Shown here piece after piece: positions 1 through 7,691 of a stretch of 64,000 bases of DNA. Made by a program: the position numbers and the translations under genes. Origin of the DNA: Cedecea neteri NBRC 105707 = ATCC 33855 (GTDB lineage Bacteria; Pseudomonadota; Gammaproteobacteria; Enterobacterales; Enterobacteriaceae); assembly GCF_001571265.1 (NCBI RefSeq), contig NZ_BCTL01000040.1, positions 1 through 64,000 on the forward strand. Direction: 5' to 3'. Under the pieces are notes generated by a model, which saw nothing but the letters and a program-made list of their open reading frames with translations, was not told where the DNA came from and ran no database searches. Positions within the stretch are counted from its first letter, which is position 1, and each line of letters starts with the position of its first letter.

Positions 1-1
1 T

Positions 2-439
2 GGCAAGCTGAGCGCCGCCATGAACTTCCAGATTGGGGCCAGCACCGGGGAAGGCATGACGGTTAACCTGGCCACACAGCTGACCGGTGTTACCGGGGCG
101 AGCGGTATGGGAGGGATTACGGCGGCTATCACTGACCTGGAGAGTACGCCGGATGCGACTAACTCGAAGGCCCTGATGACCTCGCTGGAAGATGGTCTGA
201 AAGCGGTGGGTGAAATGCGTTCAGGGCTGGGCGCCAACATCAATCGTCTGGGCCACACGGCGGCGAACCTGGCAAACATGAAAGACAACACCGAGCTGGC
301 GCTGGGTAACATTCAGGATGCGGACTTCGCGAGCGAAGCCTCTTCCATGACGCGTAACCAGATGCTGGCGCAGACCAGTATGTCGATGCTGAAGCAGTCC
401 AACAGCATGTCCGGCATGGTGATGTCCCTGCTGGGCTAA
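2..439 (+). CDS. lafA: lateral flagellin, C-terminal part (5' end outside window)
   Basis: This is the carboxy-terminal part of a lateral flagellin, the filament subunit exported by the Flag-2 apparatus. The frame is already open at base 2 (G-K-L-S-A-A before the ATG at base 20), so that ATG is internal and the gene starts outside the window; about 145 residues are visible. The NFQIGA motif and the helical end, with IQDADFASE and a closing SMLKQSNSMSG stretch, are the conserved D1/D0 parts of flagellins. A strong terminator follows directly, so lafA is a separate transcription unit from lafB onward. Assignment to the lateral rather than polar system rests on the downstream lafBCDEFSTU order, which includes its own sigma-28 and stator genes. 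Confidence 0.9.
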   Translation, partial: GKLSAAMNFQIGASTGEGMTVNLATQLTGVTGASGMGGITAAITDLESTPDATNSKALMTSLEDGLKAVGEMRSGLGANINRLGHTAANLANMKDNTELALGNIQDADFASEASSMTRNQMLAQTSMSMLKQSNSMSGMVMSLLG

Positions 440-458
440 GACACCGCGCGCTGAGACG

Positions 459-490
459 ACAAAAACACCGCTTTCGGGCGGTGTTTTTGT
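459..490 (+). terminator. rho-independent terminator of lafA
   Basis: An 11-bp perfect stem (AAAAACACCGC at 461-471 pairing with 478-488) closes a 6-base loop and ends in a T-rich arm, 20 bases after the lafA stop. It separates the abundant flagellin message from lafB. Confidence 0.9.
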
Positions 491-545
491 ATCTGAAGGC
501 CGCACACGGGTTTCCCCTTGAGCGGAAATCCTTTTTCCTCATATC

Positions 546-561
546 AATCAATGCATTGATT
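546..561. promoter_or_regulatory. 16-bp perfect palindrome upstream of the sigma-54 promoter
   Basis: AATCAATGCATTGATT reads the same on both strands. Its centre is about 50 bases upstream of the start site predicted from the sigma-54 promoter. A sigma-54 promoter needs an enhancer-binding activator, which in lateral flagellar systems is LafK. This palindrome is a candidate binding site; that role is inference. Confidence 0.45.
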
Positions 562-578
562 TTATTAATTTAAAATGT

Positions 579-594
579 TGGCACGTTACTTGCT
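579..594 (+). promoter_or_regulatory. sigma-54 (RpoN) -24/-12 promoter of lafB operon
   Basis: TGGCACG, four bases (TTAC) and TTGCT match the RpoN consensus TGGCACG-N4-TTGCW at every defined position. The invariant GG (580-581) and GC (592-593) are 10 bases apart, as required. Transcription should begin near base 605, about 48 bases before the lafB start codon. Confidence 0.88.
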
Positions 595-652
595 AAGTAA
601 TGCCATATCACGTCTGGTTAGCCCTACGTGCCCGTATTTCTGGAGATAAAAA

Positions 653-1972
653 ATGTCTGATTTGACCAGCCTGGATCCTCAAACGCTTGCCACGCAGCTT
701 GCAGGGTATGACATTGCCGCTATGCAGACGGCGTTGAAAAAACAGACCAGCTCTCTGGCGGCTCAAAAAGCGGCATTGACGGCACTTCGCACGGCGTTGA
801 GCGACTTTCGAAGCGCGTTAACCGGATTGAATAAAACCGACAGCGGGATGCTGCAAAACGTGGCCACGACGAATGTTGAAGGCGTGGCGAACGTGACGGC
901 AGGAAGCGGGGCGCAAAAAGGCTCCTACAACCTGTTTGTTGAGCAATTGGCCTCCGCACACCAAATTGCGTTCGATGATATGACCGACGAGTCGATCAAG
1001 AACGCGACCGGTACGATGACCATCACCATTAACGGCAAGTCGATGGACGTTGAGATGGATGGCCTGGAGTCGATGTCTGACCTGACCAAAAAGATCAATA
1101 GCAATACCGATAAAGACGCGCCGGGCGTGACGGCGTCGCTGATTCGTACCGACGGCAAAGTCAGCCTGATGCTGAGCAGCGATGAGAGTGGGGCAGACAA
1201 TATCGTTGAGCTGGATACCAGCCAGATGGACGGGGCCAGCGCGCAAAAATTCGCCGTATCAGAGACGATTTCCACGGCGCAAAATGCGAAATTCAGGCTC
1301 GGTGAAAACACCAAAACCTATGAAAGCAGCTCAAATACGCTCGATAAACTTATCGATGGCGTCACCATTGAGCTGACGAAGGCGCAAAAAGACGGCGATG
1401 ACCCGCTGCGCATTAATATCGGCGTAGACAATACCGCAACCAAAGAGCAGATGCAGAGCTTTGTGGATGCGTTTAATTCGCTGAAAACCGAACTCGGCAA
1501 GCTCACCAACAGCGGCAGCGACGGGAAAGATCGCGGCGCCTTTGCCGGTGATGCCGGTATTGCCTCGCTGGAAAGGGATCTGAACAACCTGCTGCGCCAG
1601 ACCTTTGGCGACAAAAATATGACTGACTACGGTATTACCGCCAGCCGGGACGGCACGTTAACTATCGATAGCACCAAGCTTGACAAGGCATTGCAGGACG
1701 ATCCCCACGGCCTGAACGACCTGTTCAACGGCAATAACGGGTTGATGAAAAGCATGGATAAGTCGCTGGACAAATACCTCAATACCTCTAACGGTCTACT
1801 AAAAGGGCGCCAGGAAACGCTGGACCGCCAGCAAACGGAAATCGACACCAAAACGGACAAGATTCAGACGCGATTTGACACCTCATATAACCGTTATCTG
1901 AAACAGTTCACCCAGCTGCAATCCATTATGACGCAGATGAATAACACCATGAGTATGTTTGGCCTGGCCTAA
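653..1972 (+). CDS. lafB: lateral flagellar filament cap protein (FliD/HAP2)
   Basis: This is the filament cap, which sits at the growing tip and folds incoming flagellin. The product has 439 residues, usual for FliD. The N-terminal conserved region (SLDPQTLATQLAGYD) and the C-terminal helical region, ending in RYLKQFTQLQSIMTQMN followed by NTMSMF, are the family's two diagnostic ends; the central part is variable and rich in Asp, Ser and Thr. A GGAG ribosome site precedes the ATG. It is the first gene after the sigma-54 promoter and starts a tightly packed run (lafBCDEFSTU). FliD is known to be exported with FliT as its chaperone, which fits lafD two genes downstream. Confidence 0.93.
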   Translation: MSDLTSLDPQTLATQLAGYDIAAMQTALKKQTSSLAAQKAALTALRTALSDFRSALTGLNKTDSGMLQNVATTNVEGVANVTAGSGAQKGSYNLFVEQLASAHQIAFDDMTDESIKNATGTMTITINGKSMDVEMDGLESMSDLTKKINSNTDKDAPGVTASLIRTDGKVSLMLSSDESGADNIVELDTSQMDGASAQKFAVSETISTAQNAKFRLGENTKTYESSSNTLDKLIDGVTIELTKAQKDGDDPLRINIGVDNTATKEQMQSFVDAFNSLKTELGKLTNSGSDGKDRGAFAGDAGIASLERDLNNLLRQTFGDKNMTDYGITASRDGTLTIDSTKLDKALQDDPHGLNDLFNGNNGLMKSMDKSLDKYLNTSNGLLKGRQETLDRQQTEIDTKTDKIQTRFDTSYNRYLKQFTQLQSIMTQMNNTMSMFGLA

Positions 1973-1985
1973 GGGAGAGTCAGTT

Positions 1986-2381
1986 ATGTATGGAAATGAA
2001 CCGGAGGCCCTCGGCCAGTATCAGCAGTCCGATCTGGCCATTCAGGCCGCGGCGGCGAGCCCGCATCAGCTGGTACTGATGTTGTTTAACGGCCTGATGG
2101 ATGAGTTGGTTCGTGCCAAGAGCCATATTGCCGCTCGCCGCTACGAGCGCAAGGTACAGAGCATTAATAAGTGTATCGATATTCTTAACGCGCTCACCAG
2201 CGCGCTGGATTATGACAAAGGGGGCGATTTAGCGCTAAGCCTTGCCAACCTTTATGACTATTGCGTGTACCGCCTGTATGACGCGAGCCATAAACTTTCC
2301 GTTGAGTATGTTGATGAGGTGGAAAAGATCCTCGGCAACCTGCAGGACGGCTGGCAAAAAATGGGCCAGCAGCATGAATGA
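1986..2381 (+). CDS. lafC: lateral flagellin export chaperone (FliS)
   Basis: This is a cytoplasmic chaperone that binds the flagellin C-terminus and prevents early polymerisation. The protein has 131 residues and is helical throughout. The family core is plain: SPHQLVLMLFNGLMDEL near residues 24-40, then a helix ending NKCIDILNALTSALD, and LANLYDYCVYRLYDAS. A longer in-frame start at 1959 lies inside lafB; the ATG at 1986 leaves a 13-base gap after the lafB stop and gives the conserved MYGN N-terminus, so it is preferred. Its end overlaps lafD by 8 bases, implying coupled translation. Confidence 0.92.
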   Translation: MYGNEPEALGQYQQSDLAIQAAAASPHQLVLMLFNGLMDELVRAKSHIAARRYERKVQSINKCIDILNALTSALDYDKGGDLALSLANLYDYCVYRLYDASHKLSVEYVDEVEKILGNLQDGWQKMGQQHE

Positions 2382-2679
2382 TATTCAGGTCATTCACTTT
2401 TTGACGCGCGCGCTGGACGTGGCGGCAGAAAACGAAAATTGGGCTCAGGTGCAGGAAGTGGACAAGCAAATTGCTTCACTGCTCACCTCTCTGGCAGGTA
2501 ATCCCCTTAGTGATGAGAAACGCGTGGCTCTGGAGGCACTGCGGCGTATGCACCGCAAAGTGAATGACAAGTGCCGCCTGAAAAGCGAAGAGCTGGAGCG
2601 AAAAATGGCGCTACAGCGGCGTAATCAGGAAGGCATTGCGGCCTATGCGGCCTTTATGGATGAAGGGGATATTCGATGA
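2374..2679 (+). CDS. lafD: FliT-like lateral flagellar chaperone
   Basis: A small helical protein of 101 residues in the place held by FliT/LafD in lateral flagellar operons, between FliS and FliK. FliT-type proteins bind the cap protein before export. Sequence conservation in this family is low, so the call rests mainly on position, size and predicted all-helical, charged composition (for example EELERKMALQRRNQEG near the end). Longer in-frame starts lie deep inside lafC; the ATG at 2374 overlaps the lafC stop by 8 bases and is the natural coupled start. The stop overlaps the lafE start in an ATGA arrangement. Confidence 0.75.
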   Translation: MNDIQVIHFLTRALDVAAENENWAQVQEVDKQIASLLTSLAGNPLSDEKRVALEALRRMHRKVNDKCRLKSEELERKMALQRRNQEGIAAYAAFMDEGDIR

Positions 2680-3701
2680 TGACGATGGCCTCTTCACCCC
2701 TGGGGTTGCTGAATACCTCAGGGTCTTTGCCGGACTTACAGAATATCGTCGCGCCGCAGAGCATCACGACTGCCGCCCCGGAGTTACAGCTCGCGGCATC
2801 CGCCCTGCAACCCTTTACGCTTTCGATGCTGAGCGTGATGCCAACCGGGTCAAATGATGACGCGGGGCTGGACGCCGTCGGGCCGACTCTCCTCGGACCA
2901 GAAGAAGACGGAGGCACAGAGGTAAATGCCGAAGCGCCAGTGATGCTTCTTCAGCAAATTCTGGATGGCCTGTTGGCGAGCTACACCCCATCTTTCACGC
3001 CGGCAGCTCCAGTCGCCAACACGATCGTTGACGCGGGCAGGCTGGTTCCGGGAGGTGAGGTTCTGATTTCGCCCGCAGGCTTGCCCGGCGTGAGTTTGCC
3101 AGCTCATGGGCAACCCCCAGCGTTGGCTGATGCCGGGGCGTTACTGCCTGTGCAGCAGATGACGGCAAAAGAGGGGGAATTTACAGCGTCTTTAACCGGG
3201 ATGAATGCCGGTGAAAACAGGGTGATTTCAACCGTGCAGCCTGAGAGTGTTGGGCCTGAAACCAAATCGTTCCCGGCAACCCTCAAGCTGGATCCTGAAT
3301 CTTCCCGCTGGACTCAACAGCTGCAATCCGCGCTTGGCGAGCGTTTACAGGTACAGGTTAAGGATCAGATCCAGCACGCCACTATTCGCCTCGACCCGCC
3401 GGAGATGGGCAAGATAGACATTGCCGTGCAGATCGAAAATGGCCGTGTGCAGGTCACCATTAATGCAAGCCAGGGGGAGGTTTACCGCGCGCTTCAACAG
3501 GTCAGTAACGACTTACGTCAGAGCCTGACCGAGCAGAATTTTGTGCAGGTAAATGTCCAGGTTTCCTCTCAGAACGGACAACGCGATGGCCAGCAGCAAT
3601 CGGCGCCGCAGAAGCAGCCCGAGGATGTTATGGCTGCCGTGAGCATTGAGACGGACGCGAGCGTGCGTCGTGAAGATGCCTCCGTTCTACTGACCGTTTA
3701 A
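2676..3701 (+). CDS. lafE: lateral flagellar hook-length control protein (FliK)
   Basis: This is the molecular ruler that fixes hook length and switches export from hook to filament subunits. It has 341 residues. The first two thirds are low-complexity, rich in Ala, Pro, Gly and Leu, as usual for the ruler part. The C-terminal domain (about residues 215-305) carries the conserved FliK core: ATIRLDPPEMGKIDI, then VQVTINASQGEVYRALQ and LRQSLTEQNF. The extreme C-terminus is Gln-rich and polar. The start overlaps the lafD stop (ATGA), so translation is coupled. Confidence 0.88.
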   Translation: MMTMASSPLGLLNTSGSLPDLQNIVAPQSITTAAPELQLAASALQPFTLSMLSVMPTGSNDDAGLDAVGPTLLGPEEDGGTEVNAEAPVMLLQQILDGLLASYTPSFTPAAPVANTIVDAGRLVPGGEVLISPAGLPGVSLPAHGQPPALADAGALLPVQQMTAKEGEFTASLTGMNAGENRVISTVQPESVGPETKSFPATLKLDPESSRWTQQLQSALGERLQVQVKDQIQHATIRLDPPEMGKIDIAVQIENGRVQVTINASQGEVYRALQQVSNDLRQSLTEQNFVQVNVQVSSQNGQRDGQQQSAPQKQPEDVMAAVSIETDASVRREDASVLLTV

Positions 3702-3713
3702 ACACAGAAGATT

Positions 3714-4181
3714 ATGACAATAAAAACTTTTTCTCTGGGGCTGTTAATTGCCCTTATTGCGGCCGCATTAGCGGCGGTATTGACAATAGTGGGTACTCAC
3801 ATGCTGAGCAAGGATGAGGGGGACAGCGGCATGCTGACCTCGCTGTTCAGTGCCTCGGGTGAGCAGCGCGTTGAGTTTGTCGAAATAAAAAATGTCGTTA
3901 TCACCCTACAAAGCACCAGCAGTAAAGAGCGTTATCTGCTGCTTGAGCTGGCCCTGGCGACGAGTGACCCTCATAGCGTGCAGATGATTAATGACATGTC
4001 CCCGGCGGTACGTGGCGCCACGGTAAGTCTGCTCTCCGGCAAGCAGTACGACGCGGTGCGTGCTATGAGCGTTTCTGAGCTGAAGGCAGAGCTAATGAAG
4101 GCCTACCGTGAGCGCTTCAGGACCCTCAACAGCACCGTACCGTTTCAGGATGTGATCATCAGCAAGCTGGTCTTTCAGTAA
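3714..4181 (+). CDS. lafF: lateral flagellar basal-body protein FliL-like
   Basis: A FliL-type single-pass inner membrane protein of 155 residues that associates with the stator and basal body. An N-terminal membrane segment (about residues 7-30, SLGLLIALIAAALAAVLTIV) is followed by a short linker and a periplasmic domain. The C-terminal FPFQDVIISKLVFQ-like end (here VPFQDVIISKLVFQ) is typical of FliL, whose C-terminus reads V..I.F..F.VQ. It lies 12 bases after lafE and 21 bases before lafS. The family is divergent, so position supports the call as much as sequence. Confidence 0.8.
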   Translation: MTIKTFSLGLLIALIAAALAAVLTIVGTHMLSKDEGDSGMLTSLFSASGEQRVEFVEIKNVVITLQSTSSKERYLLLELALATSDPHSVQMINDMSPAVRGATVSLLSGKQYDAVRAMSVSELKAELMKAYRERFRTLNSTVPFQDVIISKLVFQ

Positions 4182-4202
4182 GTCACCACGGCGGTACAGG
4201 AA

Positions 4203-4892
4203 ATGATGGATTTTATTGCTGACGATACGCTGACGCCTGCGGAAGAGTCACGTTATGTGAATGCTTACTTACCGCTGGTGCATCGGGTTGTGAAGCAGCT
4301 TTCTTATCAGGCAAGCAGCGTCATGGACAAAGAAGACATGGAGCAGATAGCCCTGATGGGGTTGCTCAGTTCTTTGCGTCGTTATGGTCATCCTGATGAG
4401 CAATTTGGGGCTTATGCCGTGCACCGTATTCGGGGGGCCGTGCTGGATGAGTTACGCCAGCTTGACTGGCGTCCACGTCGCCTACGACAAAAGACCCATA
4501 AATTGAATGATGCCATCCGCGAGGTTGCCCGCGAACTTGGCCGCCCGCCTAACTTTTCTGACCTTGCCGGGCGGCTGGATATCACCGCCGAAGAGTATCA
4601 GGAATATTTGCTGCTGGACTGCGCGAAGTCGATGGACAGCCTGGATGAGTTGCTCAGCAGTGAAACGCATTCAGTGCCATTGAATGGCAGAAATTTAGAA
4701 GAAGAAGTGATGGTGAGCCGCACGCTAAAAACCGCGCTGGCAAGCCTTGATGAACGTGAGCAAATGATTTTGACGCTTTATTACCAGCATGAAATGAGCC
4801 TGAAAGAGATAGCCCTGGTGCTGGGGCTGACGGAGGCACGAATCTGTCAGCTGAATAAAAAAATAGCGCAAAAAATTGAGCAGTTTTTTTAG
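4203..4892 (+). CDS. lafS: lateral flagellar sigma-28 factor
   Basis: This is an alternative sigma factor of the FliA family that directs RNA polymerase to late lateral-flagellar promoters such as that of lafA. It has 229 residues. Region 2 is seen at about residues 20-95 (HRVVKQLSYQ, EDMEQIALMGLLSSLRRY, GAYAVHRIRGAVLDELRQLD), the last being strongly FliA-like. Region 3 follows (EVARELGRPP), and region 4 (about 175-225) has LDEREQMILTLYYQHEMSL and a helix-turn-helix KEIALVLGLTEARICQL. Two adjacent ATGs at 4203 and 4206 are possible; the second has better spacing from the AGGA-like ribosome site. Confidence 0.93.
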   Translation: MMDFIADDTLTPAEESRYVNAYLPLVHRVVKQLSYQASSVMDKEDMEQIALMGLLSSLRRYGHPDEQFGAYAVHRIRGAVLDELRQLDWRPRRLRQKTHKLNDAIREVARELGRPPNFSDLAGRLDITAEEYQEYLLLDCAKSMDSLDELLSSETHSVPLNGRNLEEEVMVSRTLKTALASLDEREQMILTLYYQHEMSLKEIALVLGLTEARICQLNKKIAQKIEQFF

Positions 4893-4915
4893 CCGTTTTT
4901 GAGAAGTGGAAACTC

Positions 4916-5779
4916 ATGCAGAAATTATTAGGTTTAGTGATTATTTTCGCCTGTGTTGTCGGCGGTTTTCTTATGTCCGGTGGACGGTTGGCATCGTTTT
5001 GGCAGCCTGGTGAAATCATTATCATTTTAGGCGCCGGTTTTGGGGCATTAGTACTGGCCAATCCCAAACCAGTACTGGCCGAAATGTATCGTCAGTTCCG
5101 CGGCGTGATGCGTAAAAATGAGCATACCGATGAATACCAGCGCCAACTGCTGATGCTGTTGTTTGAGCTGCTGGAGCTGGTGCAGGACGGCGGCCTGAAG
5201 GTGCTGGACGAGTATATTGAAGTGCCGGAAAGCAGCCCGCTGTTTCAAAAATACCCGCTGATCCTTAGCGATAAAGCGCTGATTACCTTTATCTCGGATA
5301 ACTTCCGCCTGATGGCGATGGGTAAAATTAACGAACACGAGCTTGAAGGCATTCTCGAACAGGAGTTGGTGGCGATGGAGTCAGATTTACTGCTGCCATC
5401 CCGCTCGCTACAGCGTATCGCCGAGGCTATGCCTGGTTTCGGTATTTGTGCCGCGGTGCTCGGGATTATCATCACCATGCAGTCCATTGATGGTTCCATT
5501 GCCGTGATCGGCGTGAAAGTGGCGGCCGCGCTGGTGGGTACTTTTCTTGGCGTCTTCTTCTGTTACTGCTTGATGGACCCGATGGCAAACGCCATGGAAC
5601 AGCGAACCAAAAAGCTGATGGCGGTGCTCGAGTGCGTGCGAACCGTGTTGGTGAATCACGTTGCCGGTAAGCCCACGCTGCTGGCGGTTGATGCTGGACG
5701 CAAAATGCTGCCGATGGACTCCAAGCCGACCTTTGCCACGCTCGACGGCTGGGTAAACCAGATGACGGGTGAAGCGTAA
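4916..5779 (+). CDS. lafT: lateral flagellar stator protein (MotA)
   Basis: This is the MotA subunit of the ion-driven stator. It has 287 residues. Four membrane helices are apparent: about 4-22 (LLGLVIIFACVVGGFLMSG), 30-48, 165-185 (GFGICAAVLGIIITMQSI) and 195-218 (VAAALVGTFLGVFFCYCLMD), with a large cytoplasmic loop between helices 2 and 3 that contacts FliG. The PGFGICAAVLG motif is highly conserved in MotA. Its stop overlaps the lafU start by one base, as expected for equal production of stator partners. Proton versus sodium use cannot be decided with confidence here; lateral stators of this family are mostly proton-driven. Confidence 0.93.
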   Translation: MQKLLGLVIIFACVVGGFLMSGGRLASFWQPGEIIIILGAGFGALVLANPKPVLAEMYRQFRGVMRKNEHTDEYQRQLLMLLFELLELVQDGGLKVLDEYIEVPESSPLFQKYPLILSDKALITFISDNFRLMAMGKINEHELEGILEQELVAMESDLLLPSRSLQRIAEAMPGFGICAAVLGIIITMQSIDGSIAVIGVKVAAALVGTFLGVFFCYCLMDPMANAMEQRTKKLMAVLECVRTVLVNHVAGKPTLLAVDAGRKMLPMDSKPTFATLDGWVNQMTGEA

Positions 5780-6726
5780 TGCGCGGCACAGCAAAGGGGC
5801 ATACCACCATTATCAAACGCTCCTCGCGTAAAGGCCACGACGCGGTTCATGGCGGGGCGTGGAAGGTTGCGTTTGCCGACTTTACGCTCGCCATGATGGC
5901 GCTGTTTATGGTGCTTTGGATTATGGGGGCAGTCACCGAAGAAGAGCGTAAAGAGATTGTCTCGTTGCTTAACAGCGACTCGCTGTTTGACGGTCTGTCC
6001 GCGGTGCCAGTGACCCAGCCAAACGGCTCCGGGGGTAGCGTGACCATCCTGGCTGGGAAACCAAAGTCGGATGATGCCGGGCGTGATATTCAGCAGGATG
6101 TCGCTGCGCTGCAGGCGTTGACCAACACGGCAAACCAGGGGGAAAGTCTGGCAGACGTGAATCGCCGCTCAGAGCAGGAAATCGAAGATTTGGCCCGAGT
6201 GATCATGAAGATCACTTCTGCCTATGACGCGCAGTCTAATCTGCAAATCGAAATTGTGCCGCAGGGGCTGCGTATTCTGGTGCAGGATGACCAAAAACGA
6301 GAAATGTTCCAGCGCAGCAGCGCTATTCTGACGCCCTTTTTTAACCGTCTGTTGACGGAGTTTGCTACGGCGCTGAACTCCATCGATAACAAAATCATTA
6401 TTACCGGGCACACCGATTCCACGCGCTTTCGCGATCAGGAGCTTTACAACAACTGGAACCTGTCCGGTGAGCGTGCCATGCAGGCGCGTAAAGCGCTGAC
6501 GAAGGGCGGGCTGGATAACGGGAAGGTACTTCAGGTTAGCGGGATGGCTGACCAGATGTTGCTCGATCCTGAACATCCGCTCAGTTCGGCTAACCGCCGC
6601 ATTGAAATTATGGTTTTGACCCATTCCGCAAGCGCTTCGCTGTATCAGTTCTTTGGTCAGCACGGCGAAAAAGTGCTTAAGCCGCTGTCCGAGAGCGTCG
6701 CGCAACAGTCGCCCCCGACTCGCTAA
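5779..6726 (+). CDS. lafU: lateral flagellar stator protein (MotB)
   Basis: This is the MotB subunit, which anchors the stator to peptidoglycan. It has 315 residues. A short basic N-terminus precedes a single membrane helix (about 31-52) containing ADFTLAMMALFMVLWIM; the Asp in ADF is the ion-binding residue. A plug and linker follow, then an OmpA-like peptidoglycan-binding domain (about 165-290) with ITGHTDSTRFRD, NWNLSGERA and SANRRIEIMVL. In E. coli K-12 the homologue survives only as the truncated lafU/mbhA; this copy is full length. It ends the lafBCDEFSTU run. Confidence 0.93.
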   Translation: MRGTAKGHTTIIKRSSRKGHDAVHGGAWKVAFADFTLAMMALFMVLWIMGAVTEEERKEIVSLLNSDSLFDGLSAVPVTQPNGSGGSVTILAGKPKSDDAGRDIQQDVAALQALTNTANQGESLADVNRRSEQEIEDLARVIMKITSAYDAQSNLQIEIVPQGLRILVQDDQKREMFQRSSAILTPFFNRLLTEFATALNSIDNKIIITGHTDSTRFRDQELYNNWNLSGERAMQARKALTKGGLDNGKVLQVSGMADQMLLDPEHPLSSANRRIEIMVLTHSASASLYQFFGQHGEKVLKPLSESVAQQSPPTR

Positions 6727-6809
6727 ATTTTCAGGTATTTGATTTGCTGATTTCTATTTCCACCTCAATTGTCTCCACTTTGCCGCCTGCGTCCGAACTC
6801 TCCCGGCGT

Positions 6810-7580
6810 ATGGCGGGATTTTTTTTTCTGCTGCTATTCGTTCTGTTTTCGTCACAGGCCTGGGCTTTACCCGCTAAAAAGTCTAAAGCAGGTGTCAAGC
6901 GCACGCAGGTCGCGCAGCTGCAGAGCAAAGAAGCCCGTGAACGGATGAAAAATCGCGCAAGACTGCTCGCCAGCGCCAGGCAGCGTCTTGCCGGTGTCCC
7001 GCCCACGCCTGAACAGAAAAAACGCCAGACTGCTGAAAAATTGGCCGTTCGAGCCATGAACCGTGAGCAGTTGGCCATGCACACTCGCTGGCGTCCTGGG
7101 ATGATAGGGGGATCAGAAAGTTTGTGGCCGTTGGCGACCGAAGCGCTTATGGCTGAGATGGTAAACCCCCGCGTTGAAGCTACTCTTCACAAAGTCATAG
7201 CGCGGCTTAAGCAGCAGTTGGGCAAGCCCTATGTCTGGGGCGGACAAACGCCGGAACAAGGCTTCGACTGCAGCGGGTTAATCTACTACGCCTATAATAA
7301 GCTGCTCAGCCAAAAGCTCCCGCGTACCGCCAACGGTATGTTCCAGGATCGGCGATTAAAGCGAATCAGTCAGCACCAGCTTCAGCGCGGCGATCTGGTA
7401 TTTTTTAGTATCAAAAGCCAGGATCGCGCCGATCACGTCGGGGTTTATTTAGGGGAAGGACAGTTTATCGAGGCGCCCAGAACCGGGCTGAACATCCGGA
7501 TCAGCCAGTTGACGGATAATTACTGGCAGGATCATTATCTTGGCGCGAAACGTATTTTGACCGAGGAGGCGATTCTGTAA
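6810..7580 (+). CDS. yafL: YafL-like NlpC/P60 (C40) cell-wall hydrolase
   Basis: A secreted C40-family peptidase expected to cut peptide cross-links in peptidoglycan. From the ATG at 6810 the protein has 256 residues: a hydrophobic signal segment (MAGFFFLLLFVLFSSQAWA), a basic helical stretch with KNRARLL, and a C-terminal NlpC/P60 domain. Catalytic Cys lies in GFDCSGL (about residue 154) and His in ADHVGVYLG (about residue 209). The C-terminal end, WQDHYLGAKRILTEEAIL, closely resembles E. coli YafL as I recall it. An in-frame TTG at 6744 would add 22 residues including an Arg-Arg pair before the hydrophobic segment, so the start is uncertain. It follows lafU in the same direction and may act in flagellar passage through the wall; that is inference. 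Confidence 0.82.
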   Translation: MAGFFFLLLFVLFSSQAWALPAKKSKAGVKRTQVAQLQSKEARERMKNRARLLASARQRLAGVPPTPEQKKRQTAEKLAVRAMNREQLAMHTRWRPGMIGGSESLWPLATEALMAEMVNPRVEATLHKVIARLKQQLGKPYVWGGQTPEQGFDCSGLIYYAYNKLLSQKLPRTANGMFQDRRLKRISQHQLQRGDLVFFSIKSQDRADHVGVYLGEGQFIEAPRTGLNIRISQLTDNYWQDHYLGAKRILTEEAIL

Positions 7581-7586
7581 GGTAAT

Positions 7587-7672
7587 CCCTCACCTTAGCC
7601 CTCTCCCAAAGGAGAGGGAATAACCCGCGCTCGTCATCCTATGTTTTCTCCCTTGCCCCTTCGGGGAAAGAG
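7587..7672. repeat. two adjacent intergenic hairpins (repeat-like)
   Basis: CCCTCTCC (7599-7606) pairs with GGAGAGGG (7611-7618), and a second hairpin has GCCCC-TTC-GGGG at about 7655-7666 flanked by CTCCC and AGAGA. The CCCTC-ACC-TTAGCCCTCTCC-type motif is a common dispersed intergenic palindrome in enterobacteria. It sits between the converging yafL and rnk genes and may end transcription from both, although neither arm has a strong T-run. Confidence 0.55.
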
Positions 7673-7691
7673 ACCGCAGCAGCGAATCGAA

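Noticed and set aside
20-439. ATG at base 20 as the start of a short complete flagellin-like gene
   Set aside because: The frame is open back to base 2 with flagellin-like residues, and the product would lack the N-terminal D0/D1 helices; it is the end of a gene cut by the window.
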